From Neoechinorhynchus agilis (taxonomy: Eukaryota; Acanthocephala): a DNA stretch of 64,000 nucleotides. Where the stretch lies: positions 868,001-932,000 of the forward strand of contig CM121343.1 of NCBI GenBank assembly GCA_051530055.1. The letters run 5' to 3'. Under the pieces are notes generated by a model, which saw only the letters and a list, made by a program, of their open reading frames with translations, ran no database searches and had not been told where the DNA came from. The translations under genes and the position numbers were made by a program. Numbering within the stretch: position 1 is the stretch's first letter; each line of letters opens with the position of its first letter. Below, in pieces: positions 1 to 8,942 of this stretch.

Positions 1-210
1 GAGTATTGCCTCCATGAAGGATACGCGGATAGAAACTTGATCTCAAAATGGAAAAAGTCAGGCTATGAGAATCTCTGTTGTCTTCGGTGCATTCAAACTA
101 GAGATACGAATTTTTCAACAAGCTGCATTTGTCGAGTCCCGCGATCAAAACTAGAAGAAGGAAAAGTCGTAGAATGCGTTCACTGTGGATGTAGAGGATG
201 TTCAGGTTGA
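1..210 (+). CDS. BUD31: BUD31 (G10) splicing factor, 3' end only
   Basis: This is the C-terminal 69 codons of BUD31, a small, highly conserved protein of the activated spliceosome. The open frame enters from the left edge and ends with TGA at 208-210. The visible part carries the family signature: [14 protein letters not shown], then [17 protein letters not shown], then a cysteine-rich zinc-cluster tail ([23 protein letters not shown]). The family is about 144 residues long, so roughly half is present and the rest lies outside the window. The reading frame is intact and no intron is seen in this part. The identification rests on near-complete match to the family C-terminus as I know it; little else is plausible. 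Confidence 0.97.
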   Translation, partial: EYCLHEGYADRNLISKWKKSGYENLCCLRCIQTRDTNFSTSCICRVPRSKLEEGKVVECVHCGCRGCSG

Positions 211-400
211 TATTTTGTCACTTTCGCTGGAGTTGTGGAATTTCGGTTGAAAAAGTTCTCGCAATCATTTCATTAGTTGCTGGCACAAGTTTTATCCCCG
301 CTTTTAGTTATCGTTCATTTCGTTATCAAGACATATGAGGTATCATTTGGCAATACTTTTCTATACAAATGGAAAAATCAATCATTCCTGAGTTCAGAGA
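211..400. other. AT-rich 3' flank of BUD31
   Basis: Non-coding AT-rich sequence after the BUD31 stop, with no open frame or clear repeat. It probably holds the BUD31 3' UTR. Confidence 0.4.
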
Positions 401-404
401 TGTA

Positions 405-1410
405 GTGATCATAACACCGGATTGCGAAATATCTCATGGTCTCGTCTCATCAGTCTCTCCCGCAAACGTTAGCCACAATTCAACTTTTGCGACAATGATT
501 GATGAGATTTCCCCTTTCGAAATATCTCATTGATATATTTCGAAAGGGAGGAAGCCACATAAGTCACTGCCGAAAATTTTGGGGAGAATTCAACGTTTGC
601 GACAATGATTGATGAGGTTTCCTCTTCCGAAATATCTCATTGATATATTCCGAAAAGGCGGAGCCTCGCCAGTTATTGCCTAAAATGCTAGATGGAATAC
701 AACGTTTGCAACAATCATTTATGTGACTGCCCCCTTCCGAAATATCAGAAACTGAGGAAGGTTCATCGGTCACTACCGCAATTGCGACAATGATTGATGA
801 GATTTCCCCTTTCGAAATATCTCATTGATATATTTCGAAAGGGAGGAAGCCACAAGTCACTGCCGAAAATTTTGGGGGAATTCAACGTTTGCGACAATGA
901 TTGATGAGATTTCCCCTTTCGAAATATCTCATTGATATATTTCGAAAGGGAGGAAGCCACATAAGTCACTGCCGAAAATGTTAGGCAGAATTCAACGTTT
1001 GCGACAATGATTGATGAGGTTTCCTCTTTCGAAATACCTCATTGATATACTTAGAACGGGAGGAAACCACATCAGTCATTGCCCAAATGTTGGGCGGAAT
1101 TCAACGTTTGCGAAAATTTTGCCCAATAATTGCGGCATTGATTGATATGGCTTCCCTTCTTATATATAAATGAGATATTTCGAAAGGAGAAGCCTCATCT
1201 GTGGCTGCCCAAAATGTTGGGCAGGGTTCAGCGTTTGCAACATTCATTGATGAGATTTTCCCTTTCGTAATATCTCATTTGAATATTTCAAAAGGCGAAT
1301 CCTCGTCATTGATTGCAGAAAATGTTGGGCGTAATTCAACATTTTCTACAATCATTGATGAAGCTTCCCCTTTTGAAATATCTCATTTATACATATCATT
1401 CGCAATCTGT
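405..1410. repeat. Cluster of about eight ~110-bp hairpin repeats
   Basis: A unit of roughly 110 bp recurs near 482, 593, 701, 780, 885, 995, 1100, 1225 and 1340. The best copies contain a 14-base inverted repeat, CCCTTTCGAAATAT and its complement ATATTTCGAAAGGG, around a 9-base loop, preceded by GATTGATGAG. Neighbouring copies share the linker GGAATTCAACGTTTGCGACAATG. Copies drift in sequence and arms are lost in some. Related pieces (TGATGAGG..CGAAATATCTCAATAAA with a GTGATCATAATCC end) occur at 38281-38560 and 46640-46690, so this is a dispersed MITE-like family that has expanded in tandem here. The open frames across it are by-products of the repeat. Confidence 0.75.
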
Positions 1411-1469
1411 GATTATGATCACGACATCTCCAAATCCGTTACCCCGAAGTATTTTCTCTCAATGACTTC

Positions 1470-1950
1470 TTGGTTCGTTCAAATGACTCCACAATGTATT
1501 TGGGCTTTGTTGGGGTTGAATTAATGCACCAACCGCGATCACTTTTATCATTTTGCGCACGAATGGAATACTCGATGTATGTGGCCTTCGAAAACCCAAA
1601 ATTCATTGAGATTATTCATTTTATGGGCCGAATAGATAGCACCGCCACTGAAAAAATAAAAGTAGTCCTCTTTAGAATCAAGTAAAAGCAGTCTACTGAC
1701 TGTACACTATATTTCAGAGAACTTATTTAAAAAACTCTTGGATTTAATAAAAATTGACGATGCCTTTCAGTTGGTAAAAAGATATCTCGTATTCACATAT
1801 AACGAGTGGTCTTCTTCATCAGTCTTATTGCCAAAGGAACTGGCTTTTATAGACCGTAATTTTCGAAATCACAAGCAGTGCACTTCAGCTATTTCCTTTT
1901 TGTTTCGAAGACGAGCTAAGCTACTAAAACCAGCTCAAATCGGACTTTAA
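1470..1950 (+). other. Possible exons of an unrecognised gene
   Basis: Two open stretches look more protein-like than their surroundings: 1470-1685 (ending FENPKFIEIIHFMGRIDS, then a short tail) and about 1718-1950 (starting after a TTTCAG acceptor-like site, containing LVKRYLVFTYNEW and ending KLLKPAQIGL before TAA). The obvious donor after the first stretch does not keep frame with the second, so I could not join them. I do not recognise a family. They could be terminal exons of a gene lying between BUD31 and ITFG2, a decayed gene, or chance. Confidence 0.2.
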
Positions 1951-2346
1951 TATAAAAGCAAAAACTTATTTAAATACAGTCAGGTGAAAGGAAGTATTCT
2001 CTTGTACTGATTTTGTCGGCAAACTACTGCACCTTTGAGTAATACCGTCGAAAAATGCAGTTGTGTTTGCAAAAGATCGGATGTCTCAAGTCTCATATTT
2101 AACTAGAATTGGAATGAATATTTGCAGGTTTCAATGAAATGTAGCAAGTAGGGTTCAGGGTTTTTTGAAGTACAGAAAAAATGCCGGTCATGGAGCTAGA
2201 AGCGTGACAACTTTAGTCTTGGCGAACGGAATGTTTCTTTAAAGCTGCTGTTGCGAATAACTTTTTAGCATTGCCACTTAATAAATTTGTCCAAAAACAC
2301 TATAGAACCTTGACTGGTTTTTCCAATCAGAAACTTAATTTTTACG

Positions 2347-5300
2347 TTAATTCAAATCGTACGCTAGTTTCCTGATTGCTTCTGAGACGTCCTTTTTTGT
2401 AACTACACGTGAACATTTCTTATCTAGAACATTGATGATTATCAAGATATCCGATAAGGTGAATATTTGTACTCAACTTTTTTCGGCATATTTATAAACA
2501 TTTCGGTCGTTAATCCTTCTCAGTTCCGCCATGCAGTCTAGCATGTTTGTGTCCGGTATCGCCGATTGCAAATCATAATACAAAATTATTCGATTATGAT
2601 GAGTTAGGAAGGCCAAACATGGAAGATTTTTGCCGTCTATGCCATATGTGCCTATAATCCACCATTGGAAATAAACAACAGCGCTAAATTGTTGTTGTTG
2701 TTGACTTTACCGGCACAGAAATTGGAAATTTTATAATTTAGTGTCATAATATACACACAACGATCAGCACTGAAGATAAAAACTTTGCCGTCGTGGCCAC
2801 AAAGTACCACATCGTCTCTTTTATCTTCCTAAAAAGTTTTATATCTCGAGTCAGAGACACAAATACGGAACTTACTTTAATATCGAGCTTATCAATACCG
2901 ATTATTGAGGCATCAACTTGTGCACACCAAGATATTTTATTTTTATTCATCAGTGCCAAGAAGCCTGCAATGTCTGCCCATCTAAAGTCTCATTTCCATT
3001 CTTACCGTCGGAAGTTGCAACGACCAAATTGAATGTTTTACTGTTGGCATCCAAGGATAGAGATCCAATGACTTCAGTAAACGCGTTATTACCCGTCTGT
3101 GCTGACACCGATATTGAAGGATTGTAAAATGTATCGGTAAATGCTAGTAGAAAATATTGACAGTTTAAATTTATTCAAACGAGTACAGACTGTTTTGTCT
3201 ATTTGCCGTTGCCGTGAAATTGAGGGATATAAACGTTCCGCCTGGTTGGGATGCTATAATTTCGCTTGTTCCGGTTTCATTTATGTGCTCCGTTATTGTG
3301 CCAACCTACAACACGCGATGAACTCTCACCTTTAACAGACAAACAAGCAATTTCTCCAAAGAATGGCAAAGTATGGAATCTACTGAAATTGAACCGTCAT
3401 GAATCTGATTGCACTAACGCCGGGCAGAAGACGGTTTAGTTGAATAACATAATTACGAATCTTATAGTTGTGTGCCCGTTTGTCTATCGATTTCATGCAT
3501 CTCCGGTCAATGACGAGAAACTGATCGCTTAGCAAGCAAAATGAGCAATAATTTCGAGCTCAGCCTTATCCGAAAAGTAAATGAGTTAAAAAAAAACCAA
3601 GTCGCCTCTATGAATTTACGTAGCTTTAAGACTCACGAATCTGGAGTATCGAAGAATTCAAGTGTTGCATTTCCGGTCAATGATAAAAAAACTAACCGTT
3701 TAGAAAGTTAAATGAGCACCAACTTCGAAGTCGAGACTATGAATTTACGTAGCTTTAAGACTAAAAAAATCTGGAGTATCGAAGAATTCAAGTCTTGCAT
3801 TTCCGGTCAATGATAGAAAAACTAACCGTTTAGAAAGTTAAATGAGCACCAACTTCGAAGTCGAGACTATGAATTTACGTAGCTTTAAGACTAAAAAATC
3901 TGGAGTATCGAAGAATTCAAGTCCAAACTCTTAACCTCCGAAGGGCTGCTAAAACAATCAATTGGGGAAGACACATTATCTCTAATTTTGTTATTCGAAT
4001 TGGACCAAAAAACAGAAGTATAACTTTTAACCTTTATTCATTGCAATTAAATACAAACTGAAAGCGCAGAATTGGTTTTAAGGGCAGATTACGATTTCTC
4101 TAATATTCAGACTTCAACATCCGGTGAATTTCAGCCCATTATAGCAATTAATCTTAGCTTGGTTACTGTATAATTTCATGATTCAAGATAAAGGCGCATG
4201 GAGAAACCATTTTCAAAAGGTTCTGAACGATCACAGGTCCATCCTTAATAAAATATTCCCATGACTGTTTTCAACCATACAAACGTGCCAGATAACTGGA
4301 CGATATTATCTAAGCGAACCGTACAAATCCGCGGATGAGCGAGTATTCGATCGAGACAATGGTATAGAGCAAATCTTAATCGATAGAGAAAGCGCGGAGC
4401 AATTCATTTGGTGAAAAATCAATAAGTTTTCAGGAGAACGGAAGTCGAAGTGGAGTAGAATCAATGTATGAATGGGATACAAACAAATAATTTACCGCGT
4501 TCAGAATAAGGCTGAAATTTAAAATTAATTAGGTTTTGATACGGCGGGCACATAGAAGAAATTCTTAGGTAATTTTATGAATATTCCCAATTTAATTAAC
4601 GCGTCATTTCGCTGCGAATGTACACCCTGAATACCCAACAGACCTGACCGTCAAGCGTCCACAGGGCAACTACGCTGAATTTTCCCCGTACTCTAGGTCC
4701 TGCTTTCCCATGTTAATGCTATAATCAGATCGTGATTATGATAACACTTTGCTAACCTTCAGTTTGTACATAACTGAAAATCCTAACATGCCTGTCAGCA
4801 TAAGAAATTATTAGTTCATTATAATCGTTGTTATTGGTATCAACCAGTAATATCATTCGAGCATTCGGTACTAGTAACTGCTTCGCATCAGGCACTATGA
4901 GTGTGACAGTTTGATTGTCCAGTAAAGTAGTCGCCCGGCAATGAGACTGAGCTGCTTCACCCGCAACAGCTTTAGAATGTTCACTTGTATCAGCAGAAAC
5001 CTCAGTTATCAGCTGATCTGCACTGTGATGTCTATGCCTCCAGATACACTAAACGTTGACACTTAAATTTTACGGTCCAGAAATCCGCGTAGTGTACCTT
5101 AACTGCATGATTGACGATATCTTCGGTCGTTGCTTTGCCTTTTGCCTATTTTTAAACTGCGATCAAATTTTCGGAGCTAGTCATTAAGGGCATCGTATTT
5201 GAATAAGAATACAGCCATAATAAGTGTTCAAGGGAATATCCAGCAAAAACATTTCGCGTCTGCAATTATCTTTAAGGTTACAAATTTATCAAAAAAATCT

Positions 5301-8300
5301 ACTCCCTTCAAATTTTCGACGCCTTGCGTCTTCGTCAGGAAGCTTTTCTTCGGTTATCTGAAAAGGAATCAGAGGAGGGCAACGCTGTCCGTCAGCTCAT
5401 CCCTCTTATTGAGCGAGGTATGAGCTGACGGACAGCGTTGCCCTCCTCTGATTCCTTTTCAGGTAACCGAAGAAAAGCTTCATGGCGAAGACGCAAGGCG
5501 TCGAAAATTTGAAGCAATAAACAAATAAAACACCCATTTTCCGTTCAATAATAAATCTGGAATAAAACATGAGGGTGTTGGGAAAAAAGGCTTTCCATAA
5601 TAAAAAATCTACTAGAAAGGTCAAGATGATGGCAGACATTATGTCTTATGGAGATGAAAATGTTTGACTGAATTGAGATATTTCGCAAGAAAAAATCAAG
5701 TTACAATTTCGAACACTCAAAGTTCCGATAGGAACGGTGGAACATCATCTCCATTGCCTCGAGGATCCAGAATCTCCTTTCTGAATCGCTAATTCTCCGA
5801 TAAAAATAGTTGGTCGCACGAGGTCCCTTATTTTGTAACCAAAATTTTTTCAACCTTTGTTTAAATATCTGCGGTTCTTGGTGCAACCTCACCAATTGTC
5901 TCAATGACGAGAGGTTGGAAAATGTAGAGCGACGAATCAAGTCATTTATACTTCTCCCTTCGTTGGTTTTCTGCCCTTTTCGCTACTTCACCGGCTCCTG
6001 AAACTGGATGCGACAAGTTGCTCTTAGCAATCGTATGAAAGCCTCGCATCGTGAATTCATTCCTACTCTATCATCCCGAAGGATTTTTCCTTGACGATTA
6101 TGTTTCATTTTTTAAAAACGAAAATAATCTTAAATAAAGAAATTTTGAGCTCTGAATAGAATTTCACGTATTCCACCCAACACGACGCTTAAAGCGTTCA
6201 GACGGAAATTATGGTTTTGTGAATTGGTAGGCAGATAAGTCAAAAATGTTTTCTATTTACTATGCAGTAAGCAAAGAAGCTATGAAGTAAGGTATAGTGT
6301 CGAATCACTCGATGCACATAGTTGAAATAATTACAAAAGCAGTTTGCGGATTACAGTCGAAATTATTTTGGTCACTTTCGGATCCCACAAGTGTTTTGGT
6401 CTCGATTTTCCCAATTTAATACAAGATAATCGTCTTCTTAGCATAAATTGAAACAATAGAACTCTACAGGGTGCTGAATACAAACGAATACATCCCTTCA
6501 AATATCTTGGTAATTATGAATGATCCATCAGGCAGCAACGGACGGGAAATTTGAAAATGTGTACCATACGTAAATAACCAACAATAAGTAGAGCGGTAAG
6601 TTATTTCGATAAAACCTACCATTTTCTTAGGAGACTTGTGTCGAAACAAGTACAGCCATCCTTCAGAATTAACCACAAATAAACATTTTCGACTTTCAAA
6701 GTGACCAATGGATCCATATGTCATGGCCGATATCTAAAAACATATCTTGAACGTACTACCTACGTTCCACAATCACATTGGATGCATAAATTTTGATCAA
6801 CAATACTTGTCACATTTGATGAAACTCTGCTTCGATGATGTTAGACCGATTTTCAAAAGTAATGCTTGCTAAAAAAGTAAGACTTTCTGACAAGCGTAAA
6901 CACTTAACAATCGCGGGATAGAAATAATTCCTTTGTTAACTTTAGAGTAGTAACATTTAGTTTAGTTATTAAAATTTAAAAACTTGTTGTATTATCCACG
7001 GCTTCGACATGTTAGGAAAGCGTTGGTCTGCGTCCGTACGGATGTGTACATCCCTCTGACTACTCAGATAAAATCTCCTGGCGGCGGAATTCATCAGTGA
7101 GTTTCCTTCCTCTTGCGGTATTTCGTACCCTTTGAGGGATTAGGAACTTTAGTCCTGTGGAGAACCTCGGCACAACTATGGAATGTAATTAAATTCGCCA
7201 CTTTTCCTGAGATCAGCTTAGGTTTTTATTTAGCGTCTGCTCAGCTTAGTCGGATGAGTTTATTCAAATTTTTTACCCAGCTGAATTTGAGCATACAGCC
7301 CACCGATTTATTTGAGGATCCGGAGATAAAGGTATTTAACACAGATCAGCGCTTCCTTGGCCAAATCAGCCGAGTAAAGGATTTGAGTAACATCAAATAT
7401 ATACTTCAAAATGTAACCGGCTGAGCCACACATATGCTAAAAAGTCGACTATCTCTTCGATTGTTTCCGTTCGATATTTTCTATAAATGTTTGTAAATGA
7501 ACCATCAAGTGTGTCTCGATCCAATTTCTGGAAAACTGGTTCTACTGATTAAATCATTTTTAGTGACCATCCCATGTTGCTATACTCGTATTAAATAAAA
7601 ACCCAAGATCCAAATGGGGTCTCGACTATCCGGATGTTGAAATTTTAATTGCAAAATCCACACAAAAGAGAACCGTGATGTTAACAGTAAAAAGAGCATT
7701 TGTTGTCAAAAACTTGACATTTTACAGCGTTACTGATTAACTAAATTTCAATTATATTTGTGACATAGGCAGTAGCCATTTTTGTACTTCTTCACATCAA
7801 TAGGAACTCGATTTTTCGCTAGCAAACCACGATGGTGATGGAGGAACATCTTTATCCTCCATTGCCTCGAGGATGGATATTGTTGCGACCTACCATTTTC
7901 CAAAAATAAAAACTCTGAGACGCTTGATGAAACCTCACCAATTGTCTCAATCGCGAAATGCTTTTAAAATGTAGAGCGACAGATGGAGGCATTCGCATTT
8001 CTGAAACTGCAAGGGACGATTTTCTCTGTATTCGGAGAGGTGAAGTCCCAAGGAGACGGACTATTTCCAAGGAAATTACTTCCTTTCCTGTGATTTCTGC
8101 TTTAATCGACCAAATTCCATTTTTCTTCTTGAATTTCCACTTAGAAAATAATCAATACAGTCCAAACTGAGTAAATCTATAAAAATTGCCATCACATAAC
8201 ACTTTAGATAATCGGACTAAAAGCATCCAAATGTGACAATTGTTGTAGAACGCGGAAGCAGTATACGATTAAGAAATACAAACTGTGCCTAATCCTTCTG

Positions 8301-8520
8301 CAATACGCCATGCCGTCGTCATTGGATGCTTGTATATACTTAAGATTCCGTCCATGGTACCAACAATCAATTCGTTCAGCTAAATCGCAAAAAGGAAATT
8401 CCAGTAGGCGCAATCGATTCTCACCGTGTCGCTATCATAATCCGCGAAGCAATGAGCATGCCGCAAGGTGCCTCCTTTTGACTCAAGGACTATTCGTCTT
8501 GTGGGACCGATTGGTCGCAT
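2347..8520 (-). CDS. ITFG2: ITFG2, KICSTOR complex beta-propeller subunit
   Basis: ITFG2 is a beta-propeller subunit of KICSTOR, which tethers GATOR1 to lysosomes so that amino-acid lack represses mTORC1. I rebuilt 11 exons (5' to 3'): 8425-8520, 8284-8379, 6620-6733, 4757-5048, 4644-4669, 3191-3305, 3006-3101, 2876-2964, 2711-2828, 2478-2651, 2347-2423. All have GT-AG borders and phases agree throughout, giving 430 codons (human is about 447). Matching landmarks in order: N-terminal FADYDSDTLNELIVG; FVVNSEGWLYLF; LLVPNARMILLVD then DYNELIISYADRHVRIF; VALWTLDGQ; SEIIASQPGGTF; ISWCAQVDASIIGIDKLDI; VVLCGHDGKVFIFS; NFCAGTYGIDGKNLPCLAFL; C-terminal KKDVSEAIRKLAYDLN. Intron sizes fall into two classes: 43-60 nt, or 0.9-1.6 kb filled with repeats. 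The ATG follows TTTTAG directly, so the 5' end may be trans-spliced. Exon 5 is only 26 nt. Confidence 0.92.
3496..3925. repeat. 130-bp tandem repeat, three copies, in ITFG2 intron
   Basis: The run GAATTTACGTAGCTTTAAGA appears at 3612, 3741 and 3871, so the period is about 130 bp. Copies two and three are almost identical, while copy one is diverged and carries an A-rich insertion. The unit also contains GCATTTCCGGTCAATGA and AAATGAGCACCAACTTCG. It lies wholly within ITFG2 intron 5. Confidence 0.9.
5306..5342 (-). ncRNA. Hammerhead-like ribozyme, core apparently intact
   Basis: Read on the minus strand: helix I strand CUUC, then CUGACGA, one A, helix II GACGC with loop AAG and GCGUC, then GAAA, then AUU completing the palindrome AAUU, cleavage base U, then GAAG closing helix I. 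This fits the type I hammerhead plan (CUGANGA, helix II, GAAA, helix III, UH). Helix II has 5 pairs and helix I has 4. Helix III is too short to close alone but could pair with a second copy, as in dimeric hammerheads of Penelope-like elements. Activity is inferred, not shown. Confidence 0.65.
5309..5511. mobile_element. Fold-back element, 92-bp arms, hammerhead-like ends
   Basis: Arm 5309-5400 is the reverse complement of 5420-5511 with only a few mismatches, and the two are separated by a 19-base loop. It sits in ITFG2 intron 3. Each arm ends, facing outward, in a hammerhead-ribozyme-like sequence (see the two RNA entries). No open reading frame survives. The structure fits a non-autonomous retroelement or Penelope-type terminal repeat present as an inverted dimer. 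Confidence 0.85.
5477..5515 (+). ncRNA. Degenerate hammerhead-like copy
   Basis: This is the mirror copy of the minus-strand motif in the other arm of the fold-back. Helix I is 5 pairs (GCUUC with GAAGC), helix II GACGC/GCGUC and GAAA are kept, but the CUGACGA box reads AUGGCGA. Two core bases are changed, so it should be inactive. Confidence 0.55.
5700..6095. repeat. Dispersed repeat, related to 7830-8090
   Basis: Shares CTCCATTGCCTCGAGGAT, CCTCACCAATTGTCTCAAT and AAATGTAGAGCGAC, in the same order, with 7850-7980, so the two are diverged copies of one element, both inside ITFG2 introns. On the minus strand both copies encode a similar peptide (LRQLVR-x-HQ-xx-Q-x-F), hinting at a once-coding source. 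The end CATCCCGAAGGATTTTTCCTTG resembles 20484-20502. Confidence 0.6.
7010..7440. repeat. Dispersed repeat, related to 37180-37515 and 47045-47110
   Basis: CATCAGTGAGTTTCC at 7092-7106 followed by GTATTTCGT, and the end ACCGGCTGAGCC, recur in the same order at 37273-37510. The piece CGCCACTTTTCCTGAGATCAG recurs near 47053. It lies in ITFG2 intron 2. The minus strand holds CUGAUGA and GAAA boxes in permuted order, but no full hammerhead could be folded by eye. Confidence 0.55.
7830..8090. repeat. Second copy of the 5700-6095 repeat
   Basis: See 5700-6095. The copy keeps the three shared blocks but has lost most of the spacing between them. It lies in ITFG2 intron 2, about 190 bp from exon 2. 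Confidence 0.55.
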
Positions 8521-8942
8521 CTAAAACGTATAACTCCCAGAATCCCCAAATGGAACTCAACTGTTCTTCACGTCAATGTCGGATTACGAGAATTCGTCCT
8601 TGTATTTGTCGGATCCGACCGAATACTTATTATGGAGTATTTCTACACGCAATATTGGGCAATAAGGAAAAGCCGCAGGTTCAAAATTTGTTCAGTGAGT
8701 CCAGCTAGGAAAAGTCTTTGTTGTAGCTAAGATCTCATATTTTGCAAATTGTCTCCAACGAAAGGGGTAAAACACCGCCGGTACCATGTTCACTTTTGAA
8801 CTTATAAAAACCACCGCGCAAAATGGCAATCTTAATAAGACAAGGAAGATATTTCCTTCCAACCTGCATCCACGGCAAAATGTTGGCATCGTTAATTTCA
8901 ACTTGTCATATCGAGAAAATCCATCGGGATCGTAAATTTTGA
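8521..8942. promoter_or_regulatory. ITFG2 upstream flank
   Basis: Sequence between the ITFG2 ATG and the satellite edge, so it must hold the promoter and any 5' UTR of ITFG2. The bases read on the minus strand just before the ATG are CGTTTTAG, a typical 3' splice site. No TATA box or coding exon was identified. Confidence 0.35.

Noticed and set aside
480-1400. Hammerhead cores in the TGATGAG...CGAAATATC repeats
   Set aside because: The first core base is changed in nearly all copies and helix II does not pair well; at best a worn relative.
7088-7125. Hammerhead in permuted order (CUGAUGA and GAAA on minus strand, also at 37272-37315)
   Set aside because: The two boxes and a short helix II exist at 37266-37315, but no helix III or UH site could be placed between them.
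8310-8708. 132-codon plus-strand ORF
   Set aside because: It is antisense to ITFG2 exons 1 and 2, whose minus-strand frames match the family and splice in phase.
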